Source: Alphaproteobacteria bacterium (GTDB taxonomy: Bacteria > Pseudomonadota > Alphaproteobacteria > Sphingomonadales > Emcibacteraceae). From it: DNA of 64,000 nucleotides. Positions within the stretch are counted from its first letter, which is position 1. Each line of letters begins with the position of its first letter. The stretch covers positions 1-64,000 of the forward strand of contig JAGREE010000010.1 in the NCBI GenBank assembly GCA_020446675.1, read 5' to 3'. Below, piece after piece: positions 47,533 through 56,995 of this stretch. A program made the translations under genes and the position numbers. The notes under the pieces were generated by a model. The model was given only the letters and a program-made list of their open reading frames with translations, searched no databases and had not been told where the DNA came from.

Positions 47533-49062
47533 TTATACGAAATTACCTGCAAATTTGCCGATAATGTCTTTCAGTTTCGCTGAAGTTTCATCAGAAACTT
47601 TTGCTTCGTTAGTAATGGTATCCATTACATCTTTATGATTTGCATGCATTTCTGATATTAGCGCCGCCTCAAAGCGGGTAACATTATCAACAGCAATTTT
47701 ATCAAGATAACCATTCACACCTGAGAAAATTGAAACAACCTGTTCAGCAACTGACATAGGTGAATATTGCGCCTGTTTAAGAAGTTCTGTCAGACGCGCA
47801 CCACGGTTAAGAAGTTGCTGGGTTGACGCATCAAGGTCTGAACCAAACTGAGCAAAAGCAGCCATTTCACGGTACTGGGCAAGTTCAAGTTTAATCGTAC
47901 CTGATACCTGTTTCATTGCTTTTACCTGTGCTGATGATCCCACACGGGACACGGACAGACCAACGTTAATCGCAGGACGAATACCCTGATAGAATAGTTC
48001 TGTTTCAAGGAAAATCTGACCGTCTGTGATCGAAATCACGTTTGTCGGAATATAAGCGGACACGTCACCAGCCTGCGTTTCAATAACAGGAAGCGCAGTG
48101 AGCGATCCGTTACCAGCAGCATCACCCATTTTCGCAGCACGCTCAAGAAGACGAGAGTGAAGATAGAAAACGTCACCAGGATAAGCTTCACGTCCAGGAG
48201 GACGACGAAGAAGCAGTGACATCTGACGATAAGCCACAGCCTGTTTTGAAAGATCATCATGAACAATCAATGCATGCATTGAATTATCCCGGAAAAATTC
48301 ACCCATTGCTGTACCTGTATAAGGAGCAAGGAACTGAAGCGGGGCTGGCTCCGAAGCCGTCGCAGCCACAACAATGGAATATTCCATTGCGCCGCGGTCT
48401 TCGAGTGTTTTAACGATTTGTGCTACAGTTGAACGCTTTTGCCCGACCGCAACATAAATACAGTAAAGTTTTTTGCTTTCATCATTGCCAGCATTAATTT
48501 CTTTCTGGTTAAGGAATGCATCAATTGCTACAGCTGTTTTACCTGTCTGACGGTCACCGATGATAAGCTCACGCTGTCCACGACCTACCGGCACAAGAGC
48601 GTCAATCGCTTTAAGGCCGGTTTGAACAGGTTCATGCACTGACTTACGCGGGATAATGCCTGGTGCTTTTACTTCCACACGTTGGCGGGTCACATCTTTA
48701 AGAGGACCTTTTCCGTCAATTGGATTACCCAGTGCGTCAACAACACGACCCAGCAAACCTTTACCAACCGGAACGTCCACGATTGTACCCAGACGTTTTA
48801 CTGTGTCGCCTTCTTTAATATCACGGTCAGAACCGAAAATAACAACACCAACGTTATCAGCTTCAAGGTTCAAAGCCATCCCGCGAACATTACCCGGGAA
48901 TTCAACCATTTCACCAGCCTGCACATTGTCCAGACCATATACACGGGCGATACCGTCACCAACTGAAAGAACTTTACCTACTTCAGATACTTCAGCTTCG
49001 TCACCGAAATTAGCAATCTGTTCTTTCAAAATCTTGGAAATTTCCGCTGCACGGATGTCCAT
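47533..49062 (-). CDS. atpA: ATP synthase F1 alpha subunit
   Basis: Non-catalytic nucleotide-binding subunit (509 residues). Walker A is [45 protein letters not shown] and the signature [17 protein letters not shown] are visible. Its ATG overlaps the last base of the atpH stop codon region, so translation is coupled. Confidence 0.97.
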   Translation of the reverse strand: MDIRAAEISKILKEQIANFGDEAEVSEVGKVLSVGDGIARVYGLDNVQAGEMVEFPGNVRGMALNLEADNVGVVIFGSDRDIKEGDTVKRLGTIVDVPVGKGLLGRVVDALGNPIDGKGPLKDVTRQRVEVKAPGIIPRKSVHEPVQTGLKAIDALVPVGRGQRELIIGDRQTGKTAVAIDAFLNQKEINAGNDESKKLYCIYVAVGQKRSTVAQIVKTLEDRGAMEYSIVVAATASEPAPLQFLAPYTGTAMGEFFRDNSMHALIVHDDLSKQAVAYRQMSLLLRRPPGREAYPGDVFYLHSRLLERAAKMGDAAGNGSLTALPVIETQAGDVSAYIPTNVISITDGQIFLETELFYQGIRPAINVGLSVSRVGSSAQVKAMKQVSGTIKLELAQYREMAAFAQFGSDLDASTQQLLNRGARLTELLKQAQYSPMSVAEQVVSIFSGVNGYLDKIAVDNVTRFEAALISEMHANHKDVMDTITNEAKVSDETSAKLKDIIGKFAGNFV

Positions 49063-49646
49063 TATCCAACCTCTTTCATTGTTGCTTCAAGATTAGCAAG
49101 TTTTGTTTTAAGCGATGAATCAATCATACGGGAACCAATACGAACAACCATGCCGCCAAGCAGGGTTTCATCGACTTTGGTTTCCACATTTACATCACTT
49201 CCCACCATTGATTTTAGCTTGGCGCTTAATGCATCAAGCTGTTTTTTATCCAGTTTATGTGCCGTCACCACAGAGGCATTTACCTCACCTCGGTGATGAC
49301 TGACAATTCTGTTAAATTCATTAATGATATTCGCCAGTTGATCTAAACGCCGATTAGCGACAACCACACCGATAAAATTTTCAACCGTTTTTGAAAAACC
49401 CGCCGCTTTCACCAAGGCGGCCATTGCAGAAGCCTGATTGGCGCGGGAAATAACAGGGCTGGTCGTCAGCAATTGAAGCTCTTTGCTTTCTTTTAGCAAT
49501 GCAGCAAGTGCCGCAAGTTCCTCTGCTACACTATCCAGTTTTTTCTGCTCTTCTGCCAGCTCAAATAACGCAACGGCATAGCGTCCCGCCAGACCGGATA
49601 GCGATAATTTTTCTGATGTAATTTTATCTGCTATTTCAGATGACAC
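49062..49646 (-). CDS. atpH: ATP synthase F1 delta subunit
   Basis: Peripheral stalk (OSCP) subunit, about 194 residues. [15 protein letters not shown] near residue 18 and the C-terminal [23 protein letters not shown] are the family signature. The start is a GTG with AAGGA upstream; a TTG at 49676 would add 10 residues. It heads the atpHAGDC operon. F0 genes are absent, as expected for Alphaproteobacteria, where they form a separate operon. Confidence 0.92.
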   Translation of the reverse strand: MSSEIADKITSEKLSLSGLAGRYAVALFELAEEQKKLDSVAEELAALAALLKESKELQLLTTSPVISRANQASAMAALVKAAGFSKTVENFIGVVVANRRLDQLANIINEFNRIVSHHRGEVNASVVTAHKLDKKQLDALSAKLKSMVGSDVNVETKVDETLLGGMVVRIGSRMIDSSLKTKLANLEATMKEVG

Positions 49647-49734
49647 GTCTATGTCTTCCTTTTTGTTCCCGAACAATTCACACCCAGAATCATTCTTCTA
49701 ATAAAAATAAATAATATCTAACGGATTTTTCCTT

Positions 49735-49980
49735 TTAAAAGTCTGGTATTAGACAAATTTCAAGGACCGAAAAACCGTCATATATTATCAATTGTCGGGC
49801 GATACCTAGCACAGTGTTTATCATACTGCAAGAAGGCAATTTGTCCGAATTAAATTTTTTCATTCTTTCACAGATAAATTCGGTTAGATTCATATATAAT
49901 TTATCCTTTTGGGACATATTCTCATAGAATGCTGCAGTTGTCATGTTGTGTGGGCTGGTTATAATGCCTTGGCAAAACAT
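49735..49980 (-). CDS. Doubtful small reading frame upstream of atpH
   Basis: An 81-codon frame fills most of the 381-base gap between atpH and the gene at 50028. It reads as a mildly hydrophobic helical peptide (SMINTVLGIARQLIIYDGFSV). Neither ATG (49980 or 49944) has a ribosome binding site and no family is recognised. It may be a lineage-specific small protein or chance. The rest of the gap is AT-rich and should contain the promoters of atpH and of the plus-strand gene, neither of which stands out. Confidence 0.3.
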   Translation of the reverse strand: MFCQGIITSPHNMTTAAFYENMSQKDKLYMNLTEFICERMKKFNSDKLPSCSMINTVLGIARQLIIYDGFSVLEICLIPDF

Positions 49981-50027
49981 GATAAATTCAGGTCAAATAT
50001 AAAAAAGATTTAGGAAAGATAAACTTT

Positions 50028-51749
50028 ATGGGTGATTTCGTTATCTTCAAACGAGACCGGGTTGATGAGCAGAAACAGAAAGCCATCATCCGCTGCCTGG
50101 CCGCCCAGGGTTCAAAAAACCCGCGATTGATCCACGCTGATTCTTATTCCCTGCTAACATTTGAAAAAATCATCTCTCCGGTTGTTAATGTCATCGAAAA
50201 TGAAAAAGGCAATTTTTGTGCTTCTTCCGGATGCTTTTTTTATAAAGGCAAAAATGGCAAATCTGCTCTTGAACTTTTTTTAAACGACTTTGATCCTGAA
50301 ATCTATTCGCCCCATTCGTTTCTCGGTATTTTTACTTTAATCATAAAAAAGAATGGACGGTTATTTATTGTGACCGATCCTCTTGGTGGCTCACGAATAT
50401 TTCATAATTCTGACCGTTCTGTCTGGAGCTCTTCATTTCTTGCTTTGGCTGAAACAAGTTCAGGTCTTAGCATTGATAAACAGGGCGTTTATGAATATTG
50501 TTTTCAGGAAACGACTTATGGTGAGACAACACCCGTCAATGAAATAAAAATGGCTGACAGTTTATGCTATTTTGAATTTTGTGAGCATGGCATCAGGTCA
50601 ATTAAAAAAAACATCCCGATAGATTTTGAAACGACAGTGTCCACTTACGATGAACTTTTGGATGAACATAGTTCACTTTTACAAGATCAGATGAATTATG
50701 TGGTTTCATCCTATGGCCTTAAAATCGCCACCGCCTTATCAGGGGGATATGATTCAAGACTTATGTTATCTCTGGCAAGAAACGCTGGCATTACGCCGGA
50801 CGTTTATGTTTATGGTGCGGATGACAGCCAGGATGTAAAAGTGGCCCAGTCCATTGCCAGAGGAGAAGGCTTTTCCATAAAACATATAAACAAGGCCCAC
50901 TTTCAGAAACCCGAGCCTGAAGAATATGCGGGAATATTAAAAGATAATTTTTATGCTCTTGACGGGCTTCCCAACGAAGGTATTTTTGATTTTGGTGCCA
51001 ATATGTCAACCCGACGGAAAAGGGCCGAGGACGGAACCCTTATTTTAAATGGTGGTGGCGGTGAAATTTACCGAAACTTTTTTTATCTGCCGAATTTGTC
51101 CTATTCGGTTGATCAGCTGATTGATGTTTTTTATACCCGTTATACAGCTGACTTTTGCACTGAGGCATTTTCAGAAGATCATTATCGGGATCAGTTAAAA
51201 TCCAAAATAATATACGCTCTTGAACTAGAGAGCGAACACATGAGCCGGACACAGCTTGAATATGCTTACCCCGCTTTTCGCTTACGTTACTGGACAGCCA
51301 AGGATAACAGCAACAATAACCGCTTAAGCAGTTTTCTGACACCGTTTATCTGTTATGAAACGATAAGGGCGACCCTAAAAATGCCCCTTAAGTTTAAAAC
51401 CCATGGCCGGTTTCAGGGGGATCTTATAAACCGGATCAATCCGGCGCTGGCATCATACCAATCCGATTATGGTTACCCGTTTAATGAACCCATACCTTTT
51501 TCTAAAAAAATAAAAAACAATATGACTATTTTCCGGCCAGTCTGGCTTAGAAAAAGAAGCTATGCGATCAAACATAAAATGGCAAACCTATCCCTGCCTC
51601 AAACATTAAGTGATGGTTATATCAGACCAGTTCTGCCTGCGGGCACCCCCTATATGGATCAGTATTTTAAAATACCCGAAATCAGGGATGCGGCCCTGCT
51701 TGGCCGTGTGCTCACACTGGAATTTCTGTTCGGGCATCTCGGGCTTTAG
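50028..51749 (+). CDS. Asparagine-synthetase-like protein lacking the glutaminase cysteine
   Basis: Protein of 573 residues with an asparagine-synthetase architecture. The N-terminal third looks like a degenerate Ntn glutaminase domain (FLGIFTLIIKKNG, VTDPLGGSRIF), but the sequence begins MGDF, without the catalytic Cys2. The C-terminal domain has the ATP-pyrophosphatase loop SGGYDSR at 238-244 and LNGGGGEIYRNFF. AGGAAAG precedes the ATG. Relatives without Cys2 include beta-lactam synthetases, lasso-peptide cyclases and surface-polysaccharide enzymes. No partner gene is adjacent: atpH is divergent and priA convergent. Amide bond formation via AMP is inferred. Confidence 0.8.
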   Translation: MGDFVIFKRDRVDEQKQKAIIRCLAAQGSKNPRLIHADSYSLLTFEKIISPVVNVIENEKGNFCASSGCFFYKGKNGKSALELFLNDFDPEIYSPHSFLGIFTLIIKKNGRLFIVTDPLGGSRIFHNSDRSVWSSSFLALAETSSGLSIDKQGVYEYCFQETTYGETTPVNEIKMADSLCYFEFCEHGIRSIKKNIPIDFETTVSTYDELLDEHSSLLQDQMNYVVSSYGLKIATALSGGYDSRLMLSLARNAGITPDVYVYGADDSQDVKVAQSIARGEGFSIKHINKAHFQKPEPEEYAGILKDNFYALDGLPNEGIFDFGANMSTRRKRAEDGTLILNGGGGEIYRNFFYLPNLSYSVDQLIDVFYTRYTADFCTEAFSEDHYRDQLKSKIIYALELESEHMSRTQLEYAYPAFRLRYWTAKDNSNNNRLSSFLTPFICYETIRATLKMPLKFKTHGRFQGDLINRINPALASYQSDYGYPFNEPIPFSKKIKNNMTIFRPVWLRKRSYAIKHKMANLSLPQTLSDGYIRPVLPAGTPYMDQYFKIPEIRDAALLGRVLTLEFLFGHLGL

Positions 51750-53932
51750 TAAAAACTGTAGGGATCAATATCCACCTGAATCTTTACCCCGTGTTTTTTA
51801 GTATTTTTTGCCAGCCACCGGCTGATTTCATTCTGAATATTGACGTCATGATCCGCCTTTATCAGAAATCTGTAGCGATAATTTCCCCGTAAGAAAGAGA
51901 GAGGTGCCGGAACAGGACCAAGAATGGTAATGTTTTTTCCCTGCGGCGCACATCGCGCCAGATTTCTGGCAATCATGATCACATTATTTTTATCCCGTCC
52001 TGACAAAATTAGCGAAGCCAGCTTACCGAAAGGCGGCAGGTTCTGTGCTTCTCTGGAAGCCGCTTCCTGTTCCAGAAACAAATCCTTGTCACCGGAGACC
52101 AGCGCCTTAAGTACCGGATGATCCGGCTGATACGATTGAAAAAACACGCGTCCCGCATGTTCTGCACGACCAGCACGGCCAGCCACCTGCTCAAGCTGTT
52201 GCCACGTGCGTTCAGCGGCCCGAGGATCTGCCCCTGACATACCAAGATCCGCGTCAATAACCCCCACCAGAGTAAGCATCGGAAAATGATAGCCTTTTGT
52301 CACAATCTGTGTGCCGACAATAAAATCAACTTCATGCTTCTCAATGCGCTTAATTATATTCTTTAATGCTTCTGGACTGTCAATTTCATCACTGGACATA
52401 ATGGCAAAGCGCGCATCGGGAAATAATCTCGCCAGTTCCTCTGCTACCCGCTCGACGCCAGGGCCAACTGCCACCAGACTGTCTTCTTTTTCACAATTTG
52501 GGCAGGCATGTGGCTTTTTCATATTAAAACCACAATGATGACATTCAAGACGATCAAATTTATTGTGTTCCACCAGCCAGGCTGAACAGTGCGGGCATTC
52601 CATTCGATGCCCACAGGCACGACACAAAGTCAGCGGTGCATAGCCACGCCGGTTAAGATAGAGTAGGGACTGTTCACCATTTTCATAATTTTCCCTGAGA
52701 GCCCGATATAAAGGATCACTGATCCAGGATCCCGTCTTCATTTTATGCTCACGAAGATCAATAACGCTCATTTCAGGAAGCTCGGCCGGGCCATGACGTT
52801 CCCCAAGATAAAGCCAGTCATATTTTCCGCTTTGTGCGTTGATCATCGTTTCCAGCGATGGTGTGGCAGACGCCAATATGACCGGACATTGTGCCTGCAT
52901 CGCCCGCACCACGGCCATATCCCGGCCATTATACATGACCCCTTCATCCTGTTTAAAAGTCTGTGAATGTTCCTCGTCCACGATCACCAGCTTTAAATTC
53001 TGAAGTGGCAGGAAAAGCGCTGACCTGGCCCCGACAATAACACGTGCTTCGCCGCGGATCGTTGCCCACCATGCGCGCCGTCTTTGTGCCGGGCTCATTT
53101 CCGAATGCCAGATAACGGGTTCCGCCCCAAATCGATCCTTAAACCGTTCAAGCCACTGGGCTGTTAATGATATTTCCGGGACCAGCACCAAAACCTGTGC
53201 CGCATCATTCTTCAGAGCTTCCGCAATCGCTTCAAAATAGACTTCCGTTTTACCACTGCCTGTTACCCCTTCAAGCAGGGTGGCTTTATACTTCTCGCTC
53301 CTTTGCTGCGTAATAATATGATCTGCCGCCTTTTGCTGATCTTGGGACAATATTGCCCGCTTCAGGTCCCTATCCGGCTTTATAAAGGCCTGTTCTCCGC
53401 TCACTTCCTGTGCAATAAGAAAGCCCGCTTTAATCATTCCTCTAATCACCCCTTCACCCACGGCAGCAATATCACACCATGACTTTACGGACATGGGCAT
53501 GTCTGAAATGGCCGCGTCAATAACACGCTTTCTCGCAGGAGTTATTTTTTCAGGGAGCTCAGTCGCTAGTCTGTAAAAGGTCTGTTTTTTTGGCTTGTCA
53601 AATTTGCGGGGCACACTAAGCGCCATTTTAAGAACGGACCCAAGAGGCGATAATGTATAGCCCGCAACCCAGGCAACAAATTTCATCAAACTGTTTGGCA
53701 GAGGCGGCAATTCCGACTTTCTGATGACATGTTTTAGTTTTTCTTGCGCCACATCGCTACTCTCCGGGTTCATTTCCCAGACCACCCCCTGAAGTTCCCG
53801 ACCTGATAATGGAACCGTTATAAAATCACCTTCCCTAAGGTTCAGATTTTCATCCGAAAGATAGTCCAGCACGCCGCTTAAGGGTAAGGGCAGGAGAATT
53901 TGAATCCGCTTGCTTGGAAAAAGATCGGGCAA
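51746..53932 (-). CDS. priA: Primosomal protein N' (PriA helicase)
   Basis: 3'-5' helicase (728 residues) that reloads the replisome at stalled forks. The DNA-binding N-terminal domain is followed by Walker A GVTGSGKTEVYFEAI, Walker B VDEEH, the zinc-binding CRACGHRMECPHC and CHHCGFNMKKPHACPNC insert, and helicase motifs GTQIVTKGYHFP and QVAGRAGR. The start is TTG with AAGG upstream. Its stop overlaps that of the convergent asparagine-synthetase-like gene by 4 bases. Confidence 0.95.
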   Translation of the reverse strand: MPDLFPSKRIQILLPLPLSGVLDYLSDENLNLREGDFITVPLSGRELQGVVWEMNPESSDVAQEKLKHVIRKSELPPLPNSLMKFVAWVAGYTLSPLGSVLKMALSVPRKFDKPKKQTFYRLATELPEKITPARKRVIDAAISDMPMSVKSWCDIAAVGEGVIRGMIKAGFLIAQEVSGEQAFIKPDRDLKRAILSQDQQKAADHIITQQRSEKYKATLLEGVTGSGKTEVYFEAIAEALKNDAAQVLVLVPEISLTAQWLERFKDRFGAEPVIWHSEMSPAQRRRAWWATIRGEARVIVGARSALFLPLQNLKLVIVDEEHSQTFKQDEGVMYNGRDMAVVRAMQAQCPVILASATPSLETMINAQSGKYDWLYLGERHGPAELPEMSVIDLREHKMKTGSWISDPLYRALRENYENGEQSLLYLNRRGYAPLTLCRACGHRMECPHCSAWLVEHNKFDRLECHHCGFNMKKPHACPNCEKEDSLVAVGPGVERVAEELARLFPDARFAIMSSDEIDSPEALKNIIKRIEKHEVDFIVGTQIVTKGYHFPMLTLVGVIDADLGMSGADPRAAERTWQQLEQVAGRAGRAEHAGRVFFQSYQPDHPVLKALVSGDKDLFLEQEAASREAQNLPPFGKLASLILSGRDKNNVIMIARNLARCAPQGKNITILGPVPAPLSFLRGNYRYRFLIKADHDVNIQNEISRWLAKNTKKHGVKIQVDIDPYSFY

Positions 53933-54046
53933 CGTTTAAACCTTAACAATTAAATTTTATGCGCTACATTATCTTAATATACCCTTGCACAAAAGGTGAA
54001 ATACAGGCACAAAGATAAAATCAATCAAGCATAAGGAAAACGCATC

Positions 54047-54703
54047 ATGAAATTTTTTATTGATACAGCAGAAATTGACGAAATCAGACCTCTGGTGGAC
54101 CTTGGTCTAGTTGACGGCGTCACCACAAATCCATCTCTTATTTTAAAGTCTGGCCGTGATATTTTTGAAGTAACAAAAGAAATTTGTGACTTGGTGGATG
54201 GCCCTGTCAGCGCAGAAGTGGCCGCCACGGATTATGCCACAATGGTCAAAGAAGCTGCGGCCCTTTATGATATTGCAGAAAATGTCTGTCTGAAAGTGCC
54301 CTTGACACCGGACGGACTAAAAACCTGCAAACATTTTTCCGATCAGGGTAAAATGGTCAATGTCACTCTATGTTTTTCAGCCAGTCAGGCACTGCTTGCC
54401 GCTAAAGCCGGAGCCACTTTCATTTCCCCTTTTGTCGGCCGTCTTGACGATGTGGCCCATAATGGAATGTCTCTTATACAGGACATCAGAACCATTTATG
54501 ATAATTATAATTTCGATACGCAGATCCTTGTGGCCAGCACACGTCATAATCTTCATATACTGGAAAGTGCCTTAATTGGTGCTGACGTGGCAACAATACC
54601 GCCAAAAGTGGTTCATCAGCTGTTTAAACATCCCCTGACTGACAGCGGGCTTGCAGCCTTCGTAGAGGACTGGAAAAAAACCGGTCAAACAATCAGCGGA
54701 TAA
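54047..54703 (+). CDS. fsa: Transaldolase / fructose-6-phosphate aldolase family protein
   Basis: Compact class I aldolase (218 residues). FFIDTA and GVTTNPSL open the barrel; the Schiff-base lysine lies in [27 protein letters not shown] and SPFVGRLDD follow. The length fits the short MipB/TalC type, which may be transaldolase or fructose-6-phosphate aldolase; sequence alone does not decide. The neighbourhood priA / fsa / DUF484 / xerC is typical of Alphaproteobacteria. Confidence 0.92.
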   Translation: MKFFIDTAEIDEIRPLVDLGLVDGVTTNPSLILKSGRDIFEVTKEICDLVDGPVSAEVAATDYATMVKEAAALYDIAENVCLKVPLTPDGLKTCKHFSDQGKMVNVTLCFSASQALLAAKAGATFISPFVGRLDDVAHNGMSLIQDIRTIYDNYNFDTQILVASTRHNLHILESALIGADVATIPPKVVHQLFKHPLTDSGLAAFVEDWKKTGQTISG

Positions 54704-54733
54704 GATAAAGTAAAAGAATAAACGGACGATATT

Positions 54734-55438
54734 ATGTCAGGTGAAAAAGCAAAAATTAACGACGAAATCAATGCTTTGGACGTTAAAATTTATTTAAAAA
54801 ATAATCCGGATTTTCTCATTAAAAACCCGGACCTGTTCAGTGTACTGACACCACCGAACCGCAGCAATGGTGATGAGGTTGTCGACTTTCAAAATATGAT
54901 GATCGAAAAAATAAGGCATAATCTTAAAGAACTGCAGTTTAATCAGGGCCATTTGATCGATACCACCCGCAATAACCTGACAACACAGGTTCAGGTTCAT
55001 GAAGCCGTCCTCTCCCTTTTGGATATTCATGACATGGAACAGCTTGGTCATATTGTGACTCAGGACTGGGCTGATAATCTGCATATTGATGTGATACGTA
55101 TATGTTTCGAAAAGGATCATGAAATCGCACCACCCGAACTCCATGAAGCAGCCCTGCTTTCAGCCGGAAGCGTAGATGAATATCTCGGCAAAGATGATAT
55201 TGTTCAACTGCGTACAGATGTAGAGGCATCGGAGGAAATTTTTGGCCCTGCTAAATCATTGGTCAAAGCGGAGGCGTTGATAAAAATTCCGGCGACAGAA
55301 CATAATCCGCCCGGTATTCTTGCCTTTGGCAGCCGGGATGCCGACATGTTCTATCCCGGTCAGGGGACCGAGCTACTTCGATTTCTGGGTAAATCATTTC
55401 ATAAATGCCTGATCCAATGGCTAAAGCTGAAAAATTAG
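54734..55438 (+). CDS. DUF484 family protein
   Basis: GAF-like protein (234 residues). The N-terminal part has VKIYLKNNPDFLIKNPDLF and VVDFQNMMIEKIR, both typical of DUF484, followed by a helical linker and a GAF-like domain with ILAFGSRDADMFYPGQGTELLRFLG. No catalytic residues are known. Its end overlaps xerC by 34 bases, a conserved association; the biological link to chromosome dimer resolution is not established. Confidence 0.9.
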   Translation: MSGEKAKINDEINALDVKIYLKNNPDFLIKNPDLFSVLTPPNRSNGDEVVDFQNMMIEKIRHNLKELQFNQGHLIDTTRNNLTTQVQVHEAVLSLLDIHDMEQLGHIVTQDWADNLHIDVIRICFEKDHEIAPPELHEAALLSAGSVDEYLGKDDIVQLRTDVEASEEIFGPAKSLVKAEALIKIPATEHNPPGILAFGSRDADMFYPGQGTELLRFLGKSFHKCLIQWLKLKN

Positions 55439-56373
55439 ACAACACACTGTTTCCATCTATTACCCCACTTCTTAACCAGTGGCAGGATTATCTGGTTTCT
55501 GAGAAACGTGTTTCAAAACATACCCATGAAGCCTATATGCGCGATGTTACAAAATTCTTATCTTTTGTGGCCGGGTATCATGGAAAATCCCCAACGAAAT
55601 CTGATCTGGAGGATCTTAAGCCAGCCGATTTCAGAAGTTATCTTGCATCGCGTCGGCGCGATGGACTAACCCCGGCAAGCGTGGCAAGATCATTCAGTGC
55701 GGTACGAGCATTTTATAAATTTCTACGCCGGAATAAAATACTAATAAATGATGCAATTGATGCGGTCAGTAGCCCAAAATTAAAAAAACGACTGCCCCGT
55801 CCCATAAGCGAAACGGCCGCGAAGCGGGTTATTAATGATGTTGGCGATTTTGCCTCTCCCGCCGCCAATGACTGGGTGGCACTCAGGGATATTGCAATCC
55901 TCACTCTGCTATATGGCTGTGGATTACGGGTATCAGAAGCACTGAGCCTGAACAGAGGCGATCTGGACAGGAAAGATATTATGACAGTGCGTGGAAAGCG
56001 CAATAAAGAAAGACTGGTACCCCTGCTTCCCATAGTAAACCAGTCAATTGAACATTATCTGGCGGCCTGTCCAAAAGATATAAAGCCTGGTGAGCCACTT
56101 TTTATAGGTGTAAGGGGCAAGCGCCTGAACGCGAGAAATGTACAGCTTGCCATGCAGAAGGTTCGTATTGCTCTGGGACTTCCATCAACCGCAACACCCC
56201 ATGCGTTAAGGCACAGTTTCGCTACCCATCTGCTCAGTGCAGGTGGTGATTTACGCACCATACAGGAGCTGCTTGGTCATGCTGATCTTAGCACGACGCA
56301 GCATTATACTGATGTTGACACTGCCTATCTGATGGACGTTTATAATAATGCCCACCCATCGGCAAAGAAATAA
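55405..56373 (+). CDS. xerC: Tyrosine recombinase XerC
   Basis: Site-specific recombinase (322 residues) that with XerD resolves chromosome dimers at dif. The N-terminal SAM-like domain (HTHEAYMRDVTKFLSF) precedes the catalytic domain with Arg in GCGLRVSEALSL, Lys in VRGKRNKERLVPL, HALRHSFATHLL, LGHADLSTTQHYTDV and the Tyr nucleophile. Chromosomal context rather than an integron or phage favours a housekeeping XerC. An ATG 12 bases downstream is an alternative start. Confidence 0.92.
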   Translation: MPDPMAKAEKLDNTLFPSITPLLNQWQDYLVSEKRVSKHTHEAYMRDVTKFLSFVAGYHGKSPTKSDLEDLKPADFRSYLASRRRDGLTPASVARSFSAVRAFYKFLRRNKILINDAIDAVSSPKLKKRLPRPISETAAKRVINDVGDFASPAANDWVALRDIAILTLLYGCGLRVSEALSLNRGDLDRKDIMTVRGKRNKERLVPLLPIVNQSIEHYLAACPKDIKPGEPLFIGVRGKRLNARNVQLAMQKVRIALGLPSTATPHALRHSFATHLLSAGGDLRTIQELLGHADLSTTQHYTDVDTAYLMDVYNNAHPSAKK

Positions 56374-56397
56374 GTAATAGTCGTTAATTCAATAAAA

Positions 56398-56453
56398 CAA
56401 GCCGCTCAAAAATACCTCGGATAGATCAATATCAGGTATAAGTGAACGGCTTG
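56398..56453. terminator. Nested inverted repeat after xerC
   Basis: CAAGCCG (56398-56404) pairs with CGGCTTG (56447-56453), and inside it ATACCT (56412-56417) pairs with AGGTAT (56434-56439). It sits between the convergent xerC and small-protein genes, so a bidirectional terminator is likely; the long interior makes it unusual. Confidence 0.5.
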
Positions 56454-56486
56454 AATTTCCCGTAAGTTTGTGAACTTGCTTAATTT

Positions 56487-56687
56487 TTAATAGTCTTTTC
56501 CATAATCGTTCAATGCACGATCATGCCGTGCATTTCTTCTGGGGGGGCGATGACGTTTGGATTGACTATTTTTTCTATCTTGCACCACATCTTCGTAGTA
56601 ATCGTCATCAAAGTCGTCATAATCATATGAATCCAGTTTTTTACGCGGATATGATTCTGAATTTTTACTGTATTTCTTTTGTTTCAT
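56487..56687 (-). CDS. Small Asp/Tyr/Arg-rich hydrophilic protein
   Basis: Protein of 66 residues, with an acidic Asp/Tyr block (YDYDDFDDDYYEDV) followed by a basic Arg/Lys/His block (SKRHRPPRRNARHDR) and the tail ALNDYGKDY. No membrane segment or cysteine. The ATG has an excellent GGAGAGG ribosome binding site, the main evidence that it is real; a TTG 12 bases upstream is rejected because it falls in that site. Probably intrinsically disordered and charge-segregated. Family not recognised. Confidence 0.65.
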   Translation of the reverse strand: MKQKKYSKNSESYPRKKLDSYDYDDFDDDYYEDVVQDRKNSQSKRHRPPRRNARHDRALNDYGKDY

Positions 56688-56699
56688 CGTCCTCTCCAA

Positions 56700-56995
56700 A
56701 ACGACTCTTTGTTAATCTCAAATGAAATAATATCCAAAATAGGACATTTGACTATCGAATATTTCACATAATTTATATTTAGAATATAAATAGATGCTTC
56801 TTTTATATCTTATTTAATATAGATAATACTCACTCAGGATTTCAAAAATTTCATAGACATCCTACCATTTAATTATTGCATATTAATTATTAAAATTATG
56901 CGCTTTCCAAATGATATAAAGGGTGTAAAAGGGCAAAAAAATAGGCTAAACTATAAGCCTCCCATAAACCTAAATTAATGTTCAGGAACAAATTG
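56700..56995. other. AT-rich divergent intergenic region
   Basis: About 296 bases of very AT-rich DNA between the small charged protein and the methyltransferase/ATP-grasp gene. It must contain both promoters, and a short inverted pair TTATATTT / AAATATAA is visible near 56770-56790, but no clear -35/-10 pair or operator stands out. Confidence 0.4.

Noticed and set aside
48656..49096. Plus-strand frame of 146 codons opposite atpA
   Set aside because: Thr/Pro/Ser-rich shadow of a highly conserved gene.
49735..53932. Lasso-peptide or beta-lactam cluster around the asparagine-synthetase-like gene
   Set aside because: No precursor peptide, transglutaminase-like protease or transporter is adjacent; neighbours are atp and priA.
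55405..56373. Integrase of a mobile element
   Set aside because: The context (fsa, DUF484, xerC) and sequence motifs fit housekeeping XerC; no attachment repeats or cargo genes.
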